From the NCBI GenBank assembly GCA_945901025.1, contig CAMDJW010000008.1, positions 1-64,000 on the forward strand: DNA of 64,000 nt, in the 5' to 3' direction. Under the pieces are notes generated by a model, which saw only the letters and a program-made list of their open reading frames with translations, was not told the origin of the DNA and searched no databases. Of this stretch, positions 8,433-17,432 are shown piece by piece; position 1 is the first letter of the stretch, and each line of letters starts with the position of its first letter. The translations under genes and the position numbers were made by a program. The stretch is from Spirosoma fluviale. GTDB taxonomy: Bacteria > Bacteroidota > Bacteroidia > Cytophagales > Spirosomataceae.

Positions 8433-9884
8433 ATGGAAAATGAATTTTTAAATAGTAGGTTAAATGTAACAAGAAGGCACTTTTTCGGACAGGCAGCTGC
8501 TGGAATTGGTGGTTTAGCCTTGGGGTCTTTGTTGGTCCCTGACTTATGGAAAGGTGATTCGGCGGCGAATGCAATGCCTTTGGGAATGGCACATTTTGCG
8601 CCCAAAGCCAAGCGAATCATCTATTTATGCCAAAACGGTGCCCCGTCGCAGTTGGAGAGCTTCGACTACAAACCCACATTAGTCGCTCGCTCTGGAGAGG
8701 ATTTGCCGGCGTCTATTCGAGGAAATCAGCGATTAACGGGAATGACGGCAAGCCAAGATAAGTTTCCGTTGATGGGCTCGTTTTACGGCTTCAAACAATA
8801 TGGACAATCTGGGGCATGGATTAGTGATATCTTTCCTAATATAGCCAACATCGCGGATGATCTTTGTATCATTCGTACCATGAATACAGATGCGATTAAT
8901 CATGATCCTGCTTTGACTTTTTTACAGACAGGTGCACAGGTGGGTAATAGGCCAAGTATGGGTGCTTGGATGTCGTATGGATTAGGTAGTGAGAATAAAA
9001 ATTTACCCGCATTTTGTGTGTTGTTGTCGCGAGGAAGGGGCAATGGTCAGGGAGTATATTCCAAATTATGGACCAATGGATTTTTAGATTCTTTGCATCA
9101 AGGAGTTGTTTTTAGTAGTTCTGATGACCCTATTTTGTATTTGAATGATTCGGATGGGATTGATAAAAATGCGCGCAGGAGGATGCTGGATGAGTTAGCA
9201 GAGTTGAATCATTTGGGATTTGATGAGAATAAAGATCCTGAGGTGGAGGCAAAAGTCCAACAATATGAAATGGCATATCGCATGCAAACGGCTGTTCCTG
9301 AATTAACGGATTTATCTAAGGAACCTGATCATATAATTAAGATGTATGGTCCGGATTGTTTAGTTCCTGGAACCTATGCGGCGAATGCTTTATTGGCCAG
9401 AAAGTTGTCTGAATCAGGAGTTCGTTTTGTTCAATTGTATCATCAAGGATGGGATTCTCATGGAAATTTGCCCAAAGAAATGGCCATGCAGGCACAAGAT
9501 GTGGATCGCTCGTCGGCAGCATTAATTACCGATTTAAAGCAAAGAGGATTGTTGGATGAGACCTTGGTTATTTGGGGAGGTGAATTTGGCCGAACAAATT
9601 ATTGCCAAGGAACATATACAGTCGACAATTATGGTCGAGATCATCATCCTCGTGCCTACAGTATTTTTATGGCTGGTGGAGGCGTAAAGCCAGGAATAGT
9701 GTATGGTGAAACGGATGAATTTGGATATAATGTGGTGAAAGATCCGGTACATATTCATGATTTCCATGCAACAGTTCAACATTTAATGGGACTTAATCAT
9801 GAACAAATGACGTATAAGCATTTAGGCAGAAGGTATCGCTTAACTGATATTGCCGGTAATGTTCTTCCTGGCTTGTTGGCCTAA
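8433..9884 (+). CDS. DUF1501 family protein, Tat-exported
   Basis: A 483-residue protein with a clear twin-arginine signal (TRRHFFGQAAAGIGGLALG, residues about 14-32). The rest matches DUF1501, a sulfatase/alkaline-phosphatase-superfamily-like fold: AKRIIYLCQNGAPSQLESFDYKP near residue 55, INHDPALTFLQTG near 150, and the C-terminal VIWGGEFGRTNY...GRDHHPRAYSIFMAGGGVKPG metal-site region. DUF1501 genes nearly always follow PSD1 genes, as here (10-bp gap), and the two probably work as partners in the periplasm. The chemical reaction is not known. Confidence 0.93.
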   Translation: MENEFLNSRLNVTRRHFFGQAAAGIGGLALGSLLVPDLWKGDSAANAMPLGMAHFAPKAKRIIYLCQNGAPSQLESFDYKPTLVARSGEDLPASIRGNQRLTGMTASQDKFPLMGSFYGFKQYGQSGAWISDIFPNIANIADDLCIIRTMNTDAINHDPALTFLQTGAQVGNRPSMGAWMSYGLGSENKNLPAFCVLLSRGRGNGQGVYSKLWTNGFLDSLHQGVVFSSSDDPILYLNDSDGIDKNARRRMLDELAELNHLGFDENKDPEVEAKVQQYEMAYRMQTAVPELTDLSKEPDHIIKMYGPDCLVPGTYAANALLARKLSESGVRFVQLYHQGWDSHGNLPKEMAMQAQDVDRSSAALITDLKQRGLLDETLVIWGGEFGRTNYCQGTYTVDNYGRDHHPRAYSIFMAGGGVKPGIVYGETDEFGYNVVKDPVHIHDFHATVQHLMGLNHEQMTYKHLGRRYRLTDIAGNVLPGLLA

Positions 9885-9894
9885 TTTTATAACG

Positions 9895-12084
9895 ATGAAT
9901 AAATTTTTCAGACTTAGTACAAGCCTACTTATTTTCTTGCAGGGTTTGATTTTGGTGCTTGTTTTGTTTGCGGACAAAATCTATATTCCTTTGGCTTTTT
10001 TGGGTCGTTTGCATCCTTTAATCTTGCATCTGCCTATAGGCTTTGGAGTTTTTTTAGTGCTGATTTTTGTGCTTAAAAAGTGGATTGATGCGCAGGCTTT
10101 TCACGAAATTTTTAAATTCTTATTGTATTTAACTTCTATTTTTTCTGCTATTACAGCGATTTTCGGCATGTTTTTATCTTCCGAAGGCGGATATGAGTTG
10201 GAGCAAATCACCTTTCATCAGTGGGCTGGCTTGGGGGTCAATTGGCTTTATGTCCTTCTGCTTTTTGCGTATGAAAAAGGCTATTTAGAAGGTAGAAATC
10301 TATTTTATGGGGTGACGGTTGGTTTGGCTAGTTTTTTATTGGCTGGACATGGAGGAGCTGATTTAACGCATGGAGAAGGTTATTTATGGCCTGAAAAAGA
10401 TGGTGGGGCTGTAGTTTTGACTGAGGAATCAGTTGTGTTTGAGGCGGTAATTCAGCCCATTTTTAAGCAAAAGTGTGAATCTTGCCATAACGATCAAAAG
10501 ACCAAAGGAGCATTGAATATGAGTTCCGTGGCTAAATTATTAAAGGGTGGGAAAAATGGAGCGATTTGGAAGGCAGGAGATCCTTTAAATAGCCATTTTA
10601 TCCAAAGGGCTAAATTACCCTTGGACGATAAAAAGCATATGCCGCCGAAAGGCAAGGCTCAGTTGAGCCCCGATGAGGTGTTACTCTTAACTGCCTGGGT
10701 CCAAGAGGGCGCTTCAGTGTCTAAAAAGCTGGGGGCTTTTGGGGCAAATTCCAAGCTTATTTCGTTAGCCAAAAAATTACAAAATACGGCACAGGCGCTG
10801 TTGGTTCCTGTTAAAGAGTATGATTTCTCAGCGGCCTCAGAGTCTAATTTAGCTGCGGCTAATACTCCTTTTTGCTCTGTTTATCCTTTGTCTAGTGACG
10901 CTCCGGCCTTGCAGGCAGATTTTTACGTGAGTAAAAAATATGAACGAAAGACCTTAGAAAATTTATCTAAGGTATCTGATCAGTTGGTCGGCTTGAATCT
11001 CTCGAAAATGCCATTGAAAGATGATGAAATTAGTTTAATTACCAAATTCCCTAATTTAGAAAAGTTGATTTTGAACTTTACTGAAATTACTGGAAAGACC
11101 TTGGGGGAATTATCGGCCTGCAAGCATTTGACGTCATTGGCTGTTTCAGGTACGAAAGTGAATAAGGAGGTATTGGTCAATCTTTTAGGGAAAATACCAA
11201 CGTTGAAAGAGGTATTTATATGGAATACGGGAGTGGGCCTAGATCAAGTCGCCGGTATCCAAGCTCAGTTTCCTAAGGTAAAAATCCAAGCGGGCTATGT
11301 ACCTAAGGATGAGCAATTACAGATAAATCCACCCATTTTAGTGACTGAGAATTTCATATTAAAGCCTAACGAGGATTTTGTTTTTAAGCATACCTTAAAG
11401 GATGTGACTTTTCATTATACCTTAAATGATTCTACTCCAGATAGTTTAGGAGCTTTAGTGTCTCGAGGTCCGCTGAAAATAGAAAAATATTCAAAGGTTA
11501 AGGTGATGGCAACGAAACCAGGTTGGTTGGCCAGCCGTGTCTTGGAATATAAAGTGTATAAATCAGCCTTTATTCCGGATTCTATTTACTTACTTAGTAA
11601 ACCTGATCCCAAATACCCTGCTAAGGGAGGTTATAGTTTAAAGGATTTTGTTCAGGGTTTCAGGGAGACGGGTCGGCGCAGTGAATTGCCTGATTATACT
11701 TGGTTAGGATTTTTTAATAACGATTTAGAAGCCTTGTTTGAATTTAAAAAACCTATTTCGCCTAAGGGAATTACTTTTTCATATTTGAGAAAAACAGATT
11801 CGGATGTGTTTCCACCGGTAAGTATTGAGGTGTTGGCGGGCAATAGCCCTAATGCATTAAGTCGTGTGGCATTAGTGAAACCTGAGAAACCGGAAAAGCG
11901 AAATGGCTACACACAAATGGGGCAGGATATACCACTTAAACCAGGAATTTATAAGTATTATAAGATAAAAGCGCTATCACTTAGACGTTTGCCTAAATAT
12001 CTACTTAAAGAAGATAAAAAGGAGGAGGTCGTGAATAAGGGTAAGCCTGCTTGGCTCCGTGTGGATGAAATATTATTTTATTAA
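9895..12084 (+). CDS. Membrane cytochrome c protein with LRR-like and CHB_HEX_C-like domains
   Basis: A 729-residue protein. ATG 9895 is chosen, 10 bp after the DUF1501 stop; an ATG at 9850 would overlap that gene. Order of parts: four hydrophobic helices (residues about 5-150, DUF2231-like), a planctomycete cytochrome c domain with C194-ES-C197-H198 and a MPPKGKAQLS segment, an LRR-like block (about 360-460, repeated L--L-L motifs such as LEKLILNFTEITG), a chitobiase C-terminal-like immunoglobulin domain (about 500-560, FHYTLNDSTP), and a C-terminal discoidin-like region. It probably anchors the PSD1/DUF1501 system in the inner membrane and links it to the respiratory chain. This domain set is known mostly from Planctomycetota-like operons. 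Confidence 0.85.
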   Translation: MNKFFRLSTSLLIFLQGLILVLVLFADKIYIPLAFLGRLHPLILHLPIGFGVFLVLIFVLKKWIDAQAFHEIFKFLLYLTSIFSAITAIFGMFLSSEGGYELEQITFHQWAGLGVNWLYVLLLFAYEKGYLEGRNLFYGVTVGLASFLLAGHGGADLTHGEGYLWPEKDGGAVVLTEESVVFEAVIQPIFKQKCESCHNDQKTKGALNMSSVAKLLKGGKNGAIWKAGDPLNSHFIQRAKLPLDDKKHMPPKGKAQLSPDEVLLLTAWVQEGASVSKKLGAFGANSKLISLAKKLQNTAQALLVPVKEYDFSAASESNLAAANTPFCSVYPLSSDAPALQADFYVSKKYERKTLENLSKVSDQLVGLNLSKMPLKDDEISLITKFPNLEKLILNFTEITGKTLGELSACKHLTSLAVSGTKVNKEVLVNLLGKIPTLKEVFIWNTGVGLDQVAGIQAQFPKVKIQAGYVPKDEQLQINPPILVTENFILKPNEDFVFKHTLKDVTFHYTLNDSTPDSLGALVSRGPLKIEKYSKVKVMATKPGWLASRVLEYKVYKSAFIPDSIYLLSKPDPKYPAKGGYSLKDFVQGFRETGRRSELPDYTWLGFFNNDLEALFEFKKPISPKGITFSYLRKTDSDVFPPVSIEVLAGNSPNALSRVALVKPEKPEKRNGYTQMGQDIPLKPGIYKYYKIKALSLRRLPKYLLKEDKKEEVVNKGKPAWLRVDEILFY

Positions 12085-12108
12085 TCGAGGAAAATCAACA
12101 AATTAAAT

Positions 12109-13731
12109 ATGAAAAAATTCGTAACATTTCGGGCAATCGCTTGTCTAGTTATTTTAGCAAGCTCACCTATTTTTATCGTTTTAGGGCAAAAGAAAAAAGC
12201 TGTTGACCCTGTCGAGCAAATGAAAACGAAGGTTTTAAGCCTTGTTCAGTCCAAGGAAAAAAATGTCCAGGAGATGGTTGACATGGTTTTTAGTTTTGGT
12301 GAATAGGGATTTCAGGAGTTTGAAACTTCAAAATACTTGACTGGTATTTTAGAGAAAAATGGCTTTAAAGTAGAGAAAGGAGTTTCGGGAATTCCGACTG
12401 CTTGGATGGCCACATGGGGTTCAGGATCACCCGTTATTGCACTAGGTTCTGATATTGATTGTATTCCTAAAGCTTCTCAAAAACCCGGTGTAGCTTTTCG
12501 AGCACCGATGATAGATGGTGCGCCTGGGCATGGTGAGGGCCATAATTCAGGCCAGGCCGTGATTATTTATGCGGCCATTGCGGCCAAACAAATCATGGAA
12601 GAAAATAACATTCAGGGTACTTTGGTGATATGGCCTGGGGTAGCGGAGGAATTAGTTGCCAGCAAAGCTTGGTACATTCGGGATGGTTTTTTTAAAAAAG
12701 TGGATGCCTGTATTTTTACCCATGTGAGTAGCGATTTTTCGTCCAATTATGGCGATAATGGAATGAATGGATTAGTGAGTGTTCAGTTTGATTTTGAGGG
12801 AGATGCGGCCCATGCGGCAGGATCCCCTTGGAGGGGGAAGTCGGCGCTAGATGCCGTAGAATTAATGGATATTGGTTGGAACTTCAAGCGTGAACACCTT
12901 AAGCCTACGCAAAGATCTCATTATGTAATTCCAGATGGCGGGGACCAACCGAATGTTGTTCCATCCAAAGCGAACGTTTGGTATTATTTTAGAGAGCGGA
13001 CCTATGAAGACATATTAAAAAATTTCAAATCAGGGATAAAAATTGCCGAGGGAGCCGCGATGATGACGGATACTAAAATGTCGTATTCTCTTTTAGGTAC
13101 TGCGTGGCCGGGTCATTTCAACAAGCCGATTGCCGAGGCGATGTATAAAAATATTCAGCGGGTGGGTATGCCCAAATGGTCGGATGATGATGAAACTTTA
13201 GCCTTAGCTGTTCAGAAACTATTAGAAGCTCCTGCTAAAGATAATTATGGAAAACCCATTCATGGAATGAAGAAAACCATTGATAGTTTAAAAGGATCTG
13301 TTGAGTTTTCATGGGGTGGGGGTTCGGATGATATCGCCGATATTTCCTGGAATGTGCCCACAATAGTTCTTCGATATCCCGCTAATATTCATGGTACCAA
13401 AGGACATCATTGGGGTGATGCAATCGCGATGGCAACGCCTATTGCACACAAAGGAACTTTAGTCGGCGCGAAAGTAACCGCCTTAACGTTGATTGATATG
13501 CTGTACAATAAAAAAATCATCGAGGATGCGAAGACTTATTTTACCCAAGTACAAACGAAGGATCAAAAATACATTCCATTTATCTCGTATAAAGATCCCG
13601 CGCCAATTCATCTGAACAAAGAAATCATGGATCAATACCGGGATCGAATGAAACCTCTTTATTATGATCCGACTAAATATGGAACCTATTTAGAGCAATT
13701 GGGCATTAAATATCCAACGCTAACTAAATAA
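12109..13731 (+). pseudogene. M20 family amidohydrolase interrupted by an in-frame TAG
   Basis: Codons 1-65 from ATG 12109 (signal peptide, then EKNVQEMVDMVFSFGE) and the frame after the TAG at 12304-12306 are in the same reading frame and read as one M20 amidohydrolase (AbgB-like) of 539 residues. The codons straight after the stop (GFQEFETSKYL) continue the conserved F-E-x-GFQE motif, where a Leu codon (TTA or TTG) is expected at the stop. Metal-site and dimerisation motifs downstream are intact: GSDIDCIP, GHGEGHNSG, PGVAEE, HAAGSPWRGKSALDA, GGGSDDIAD. No ATG follows soon after the stop; the only nearby start is TTG 12337, after the signal peptide. It is the last gene of the PSD1 operon (24-bp gap). 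Recent inactivation, a sequencing error or stop readthrough are all possible. Confidence 0.8.
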
Positions 13732-13796
13732 CATTTTTGTATAGATTGGTCATTAAAGACAAGCGAATATTTAAAGTAAGAAACCTCTATTAAACT

Positions 13797-14678
13797 CTAA
13801 AAAAGATAGGGTTTAACTTGGGCTAAAAACTCAGGAACAATTATTTTAGGGTCGTCCTTTCTAAGCGTTTCAATAGGGATATATCCTCGGTAATTAGATT
13901 CTTTGATGATCTCAAAAGTCTTTTTTAAGTCGATCGGTATCTCGGTTTTGCCAGAAAAAACAGTCTCCTTTAATTGCCAGTTGATCGCATAGGGAATCGC
14001 TTTTTTGATTTCAGCATATACTTCCTTTTCACGAAAACTTCCTACATCCAAAATGAGCCCACACCATGGGCTGTTGACCCGCTGAATAATATCAATTACC
14101 TGGTCAGCCGTTTTTATGAAATCATGATGATTTTGAATGCCAATGATCACCCCTTTTTTTGCCGCGTATTCCGTACATTCCTTGAGCGAATCGACTACCC
14201 AGTTGGAAATTTGTTGCCACATATATCCAGGAAAATCACTTTTGCCAGCGAATACTCGGAGCACCGGAGCCCCTAATTTTGCGGTGGCATCTACCCAGTT
14301 TTTGACGAGTTGGATTTCGCGGTCTCTAGCTGATTTGTCCGCAAAAACAAAATCATTCCGACAACCTGTCCCGCTTAATTCTAGGCCAATTTGATGGCAT
14401 TTTCTTTTTAGCTTAAACAAGTAGTCATCTGAAGGAACCGTGGGGTAGCCGGGTAAATAGTACGCAGTTAAATCCAATCCTTCAAAACCATGTTCAGCAC
14501 AAAAATCCATCATGTCCTCCACGCTCATCTTTCCTGCCATTAATGGAGCATTAAAGGAGTAAGCATTTAGGCTGGTTTTTAATCTTTTGGATGGTGCCGG
14601 GGTGACGTGTTTGGCCGAATGGATATTCGCCAATAGTGGGCTCGCTAGAAAATAGCTAAGCATATTTCTTCTTTTCAT
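13797..14678 (-). CDS. Exported sugar phosphate isomerase/epimerase-like TIM barrel
   Basis: A 293-residue protein with an N-terminal signal (KRRNMLSYFLASPLLANIHS). The body is an AP-endonuclease-2 / xylose-isomerase-like TIM barrel: FCAEHGFEGLDLTAYYLPGYP (about residues 53-73), LGAPVLRVFAGKS, GVIIGIQNHHDF, CGLILDVGSFRE, and INWQLKETVF. The His, Asp and Glu residues in these strands are the usual metal ligands. Exported members act on keto-sugars or keto-glycosides rather than sugar phosphates. It is monocistronic and convergent with the amidohydrolase gene. Substrate cannot be read from the sequence. Confidence 0.85.
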   Translation of the reverse strand: MKRRNMLSYFLASPLLANIHSAKHVTPAPSKRLKTSLNAYSFNAPLMAGKMSVEDMMDFCAEHGFEGLDLTAYYLPGYPTVPSDDYLFKLKRKCHQIGLELSGTGCRNDFVFADKSARDREIQLVKNWVDATAKLGAPVLRVFAGKSDFPGYMWQQISNWVVDSLKECTEYAAKKGVIIGIQNHHDFIKTADQVIDIIQRVNSPWCGLILDVGSFREKEVYAEIKKAIPYAINWQLKETVFSGKTEIPIDLKKTFEIIKESNYRGYIPIETLRKDDPKIIVPEFLAQVKPYLF

Positions 14679-14892
14679 AGGTTTGGATTTTCATTTTAAA
14701 TGTAATAAAAAGAAAGGAAAAATTGTCCTGATAGTTAAATTATAAAATGGAAAAAGACCTTTAAAAATTGGTTGTATTTTCGGAATTACCTCAAAATTAA
14801 ATTTTTGCAGGAATGGTCATTTTGCGTTTAATAAAGATTTAATGATTTATTTTTGACTTCTCATAAAACCAAACGACCCTAATTATTTTAAA

Positions 14893-15843
14893 ATGAATCG
14901 AATATTAAAATTTATCGGATATTTCTTAGCTGTCTTATTCGTTGGAATCGTTGTTTTACTAGCCGTTTTCTATGAGGCTGATGTCCCTTTAGCAGCATTA
15001 AAACCCAAATACATTTCAGCTCAATCTCAATTTGTACCCATATTGGGCATGCAAGTTCATGTTCGCGATGAGGGCCCTAAATCGGATTCAATTCCTTTAG
15101 TCCTTTTACATGGCATGTCCTCTTCTTTAAACACCTGGGACGGGGTGGTCAATTCGGTGGCCGGTCGGAGAAGAACTATTTCTGTCGATTTACCTGGTTT
15201 TGGAATGACGGGCCCTAATCCTAAAAACCAATATAATTTTGTTTTTTACAATGAGTTTATTGATTCCCTTTGCGCAAAACTAGGGGTTCAGAAATTTACT
15301 TTGGTTGGCAATTCCATGGGGGGAGCCATCGCTTGGAATTATGAAATTACGCATCCGGGCCGATTGGATAAACTAGTTTTGATTGACGCTGCAGGTTACC
15401 CGCAAACCAAAGAAAAAGGAAGCTTAGGATTTTTGATCGCTTCCACTCCCGTCATAAATAATTTACTGCTCTATTTTACGCCAAAAGTTTTGGTTCGGAA
15501 GAGTTTAGAAACCATTTATTTTGATCAAAATTTAGTCACTGATGCTCAGGTAGAACGTTTTCATGATATTGTGGTCCGAGAAGGAAACCGGGCCGCGGCA
15601 CTTGAGATTTTTAAAGGTAGTTTTGGAAAACCTTTAGGGAAGACCAATCAAGTGAAAACACCTACCTTGATTTTATGGGGTGAATTTGATCATGTCATCG
15701 ATGTAGGTAATGCCGACCGATTTAACCAAGATATTCAAGGAAGTAAGAAGGTGATTTTTCCCAATGTGGGGCATGTGCCTATGGAAGAAATACCTGGAAA
15801 AATCGCAGATGAATTATTGAACTTTGTGGGCTCGAATAAATAA
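14893..15843 (+). CDS. Alpha/beta hydrolase, membrane-anchored
   Basis: A 316-residue protein with an N-terminal hydrophobic anchor (residues about 5-27) and a canonical alpha/beta-hydrolase fold. Oxyanion-hole LLHGMSSS, nucleophile elbow G-N-S-M-G-G (Ser about residue 154), acid in WGEFDHVIDV and His in NVGHVPMEE complete the triad. Closest general match is the MhpC/BphD-type hydrolase or haloperoxidase-like family. A possible -7 box TATTTTTG sits at 14848-14855. It is monocistronic; the substrate, probably an ester, is unknown. Confidence 0.9.
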   Translation: MNRILKFIGYFLAVLFVGIVVLLAVFYEADVPLAALKPKYISAQSQFVPILGMQVHVRDEGPKSDSIPLVLLHGMSSSLNTWDGVVNSVAGRRRTISVDLPGFGMTGPNPKNQYNFVFYNEFIDSLCAKLGVQKFTLVGNSMGGAIAWNYEITHPGRLDKLVLIDAAGYPQTKEKGSLGFLIASTPVINNLLLYFTPKVLVRKSLETIYFDQNLVTDAQVERFHDIVVREGNRAAALEIFKGSFGKPLGKTNQVKTPTLILWGEFDHVIDVGNADRFNQDIQGSKKVIFPNVGHVPMEEIPGKIADELLNFVGSNK

Positions 15844-15886
15844 AACTCCATTATTCTAGGTTTAATCTAAGACATAAACTTCTCTC

Positions 15887-17203
15887 TTAATTAATTTTAG
15901 GTGGATGGTAAATTCCCTTTTTTGCGAATTCTTGAAGGGTTTCGGCCAATTTAAATTTGCTAACTTGGTCAGCCGTAAAGCCTAATCCACCTTTGTTTGA
16001 GTTGAAGTCTAGATAGGACTGTGTTAGTCGGTTTTGATTGGAAACTACCCCAGGCATGTAGGTGTAAACTGAAAATAACCAATAGAAAATAGAGACAAAT
16101 AAAATGGTGTATGTTGTGCGGACAGTATTTGTTTTTTGGAATGCTAGCAAAATCGTAAACAGTATCGCCAAAGCTGCATAAATCCGATAATTCCCTATGA
16201 GATACACATAATCTCCAAATACAGCTCTTAACACGCTTATCATGAGTGCATTGGTCAAACAAAATAAAATTCCACTGACAATAAATAAGTCTTTTGAATT
16301 CACTAGTGTTCCTTTTTTCCAAAGGTTTATTTTCGTTGAAAGGGTGCCCTTGCTAAATTCATTTAAATACTTAGCCCAGATTAAGACCATGCCAAAACCA
16401 AAAATACCTGTGGTGTAAAGTCTCAATGGGATGGATTGTTCTTTGAAAAAGTCCATAAATCCACCTAAAAAAATGAAAAAACCAAAGAAACTTTTTAGTG
16501 GATTTTCTACGAAAAATTGGAACGCGTAGGCATGGTAATTCATGCTTGGGTACTTTAAGAAAAATAGGAATATTAGTCCAATAAGCACAATAAGCCAGAT
16601 GCAAAATTCTTTCCAGCGGTATTGTAGAAACAATAAAACGGCGCCAATGGGGATAAAAAATAAGCCATCAGAATTAGATAATGCAGCCAATAAAGTACAA
16701 AAAACGGCTAAAAAAAAGTATTTGTTTTTAGCTAATAAGTAAGTTGATATTAATCCAAACCCAATAACTGAATTGTGCTGAACTGCAGCTATCATCCAAT
16801 AACTCGATAAGGTATATTGAAAGCTAAGGTAGATAAAGATCAAACTAGCCATACAAATCCAACGGTTTTCCTTTGGTAGTACTTGGAATACAAAATAAAA
16901 TAAGGGTAAAAGATAAAGATGCGATTCCCAAATCATCCATTGGATGTTAAATTGGCCCAACACATAATAATTAAACAAGACTAACAATTTCAAAATGACC
17001 ACTCGGTGCTCATTATTAGGCGCCCAAATTAGGTCAAATCGTTGGGTTGAATCTTCGGTGGCCAACCAGTTTTTCAAAGTCATGGGTCCCACTTCAAAAT
17101 CATCTAACCAGGGAGCATTAACGGAAAATAGGAAAAGACATGCAATGAAAAGCAAGATTGGAATACCTGAAATCATAATATAATAAATATTTTTTCTCTG
17201 CAT
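15887..17203 (-). CDS. Polytopic membrane protein, GT-C-like
   Basis: A 438-residue protein from ATG 17203 (MQRKNIYYIM); a TTG 33 bp further upstream is less likely. Ten or so hydrophobic helices are spread over the whole length. The first periplasmic loop holds APWLDDFEVGP with a DD pair and then WAPNNEHRVVILKL. Acidic residues in the first loop are typical of GT-C type glycosyltransferases that use lipid-linked sugars, but no family can be named with certainty. It is monocistronic and convergent with the esterase gene, with short spacing. I call it a membrane protein of unknown function, possibly a glycosyltransferase. Confidence 0.7.
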   Translation of the reverse strand: MQRKNIYYIMISGIPILLFIACLFLFSVNAPWLDDFEVGPMTLKNWLATEDSTQRFDLIWAPNNEHRVVILKLLVLFNYYVLGQFNIQWMIWESHLYLLPLFYFVFQVLPKENRWICMASLIFIYLSFQYTLSSYWMIAAVQHNSVIGFGLISTYLLAKNKYFFLAVFCTLLAALSNSDGLFFIPIGAVLLFLQYRWKEFCIWLIVLIGLIFLFFLKYPSMNYHAYAFQFFVENPLKSFFGFFIFLGGFMDFFKEQSIPLRLYTTGIFGFGMVLIWAKYLNEFSKGTLSTKINLWKKGTLVNSKDLFIVSGILFCLTNALMISVLRAVFGDYVYLIGNYRIYAALAILFTILLAFQKTNTVRTTYTILFVSIFYWLFSVYTYMPGVVSNQNRLTQSYLDFNSNKGGLGFTADQVSKFKLAETLQEFAKKGIYHPPKIN

Positions 17204-17398
17204 GAAAAACGAAAATTGGAGATTAAAATTAACCAAATAAATTTAGAATGTTTTGAAGTGTCCGTTCTAGACAAGCGGATTGAATCTAGTGACTCGTATT
17301 TTTTAAGAATTTTATTGCTTTCACCTTCATCTTTAGCACTTTGATAGATCAAATGATATTAATTTGTCTATTCTCTTGGTTATTTTTTTCATTTTCTT

Positions 17399-17428
17399 TT
17401 GCCTATATCAATAGAAAATGTAATTTTG
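17399..17428 (+). promoter_or_regulatory. Promoter directly abutting the YHYH start codon
   Basis: TTG at 17399-17401, a 19-bp spacer and TAATTTTG at 17421-17428 match the Bacteroidota consensus exactly. The ATG of the next gene is at 17433, so the expected transcription start falls on or within a base or two of the start codon, which implies a leaderless transcript. Confidence 0.65.
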
Positions 17429-17432
17429 AATT

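Noticed and set aside
12337-13731. M20 amidohydrolase as an independent gene starting with TTG 12337
   Set aside because: It would lack the conserved N-terminal motif and signal peptide that are encoded in the same frame before the TAG; an interrupted gene explains the data better.
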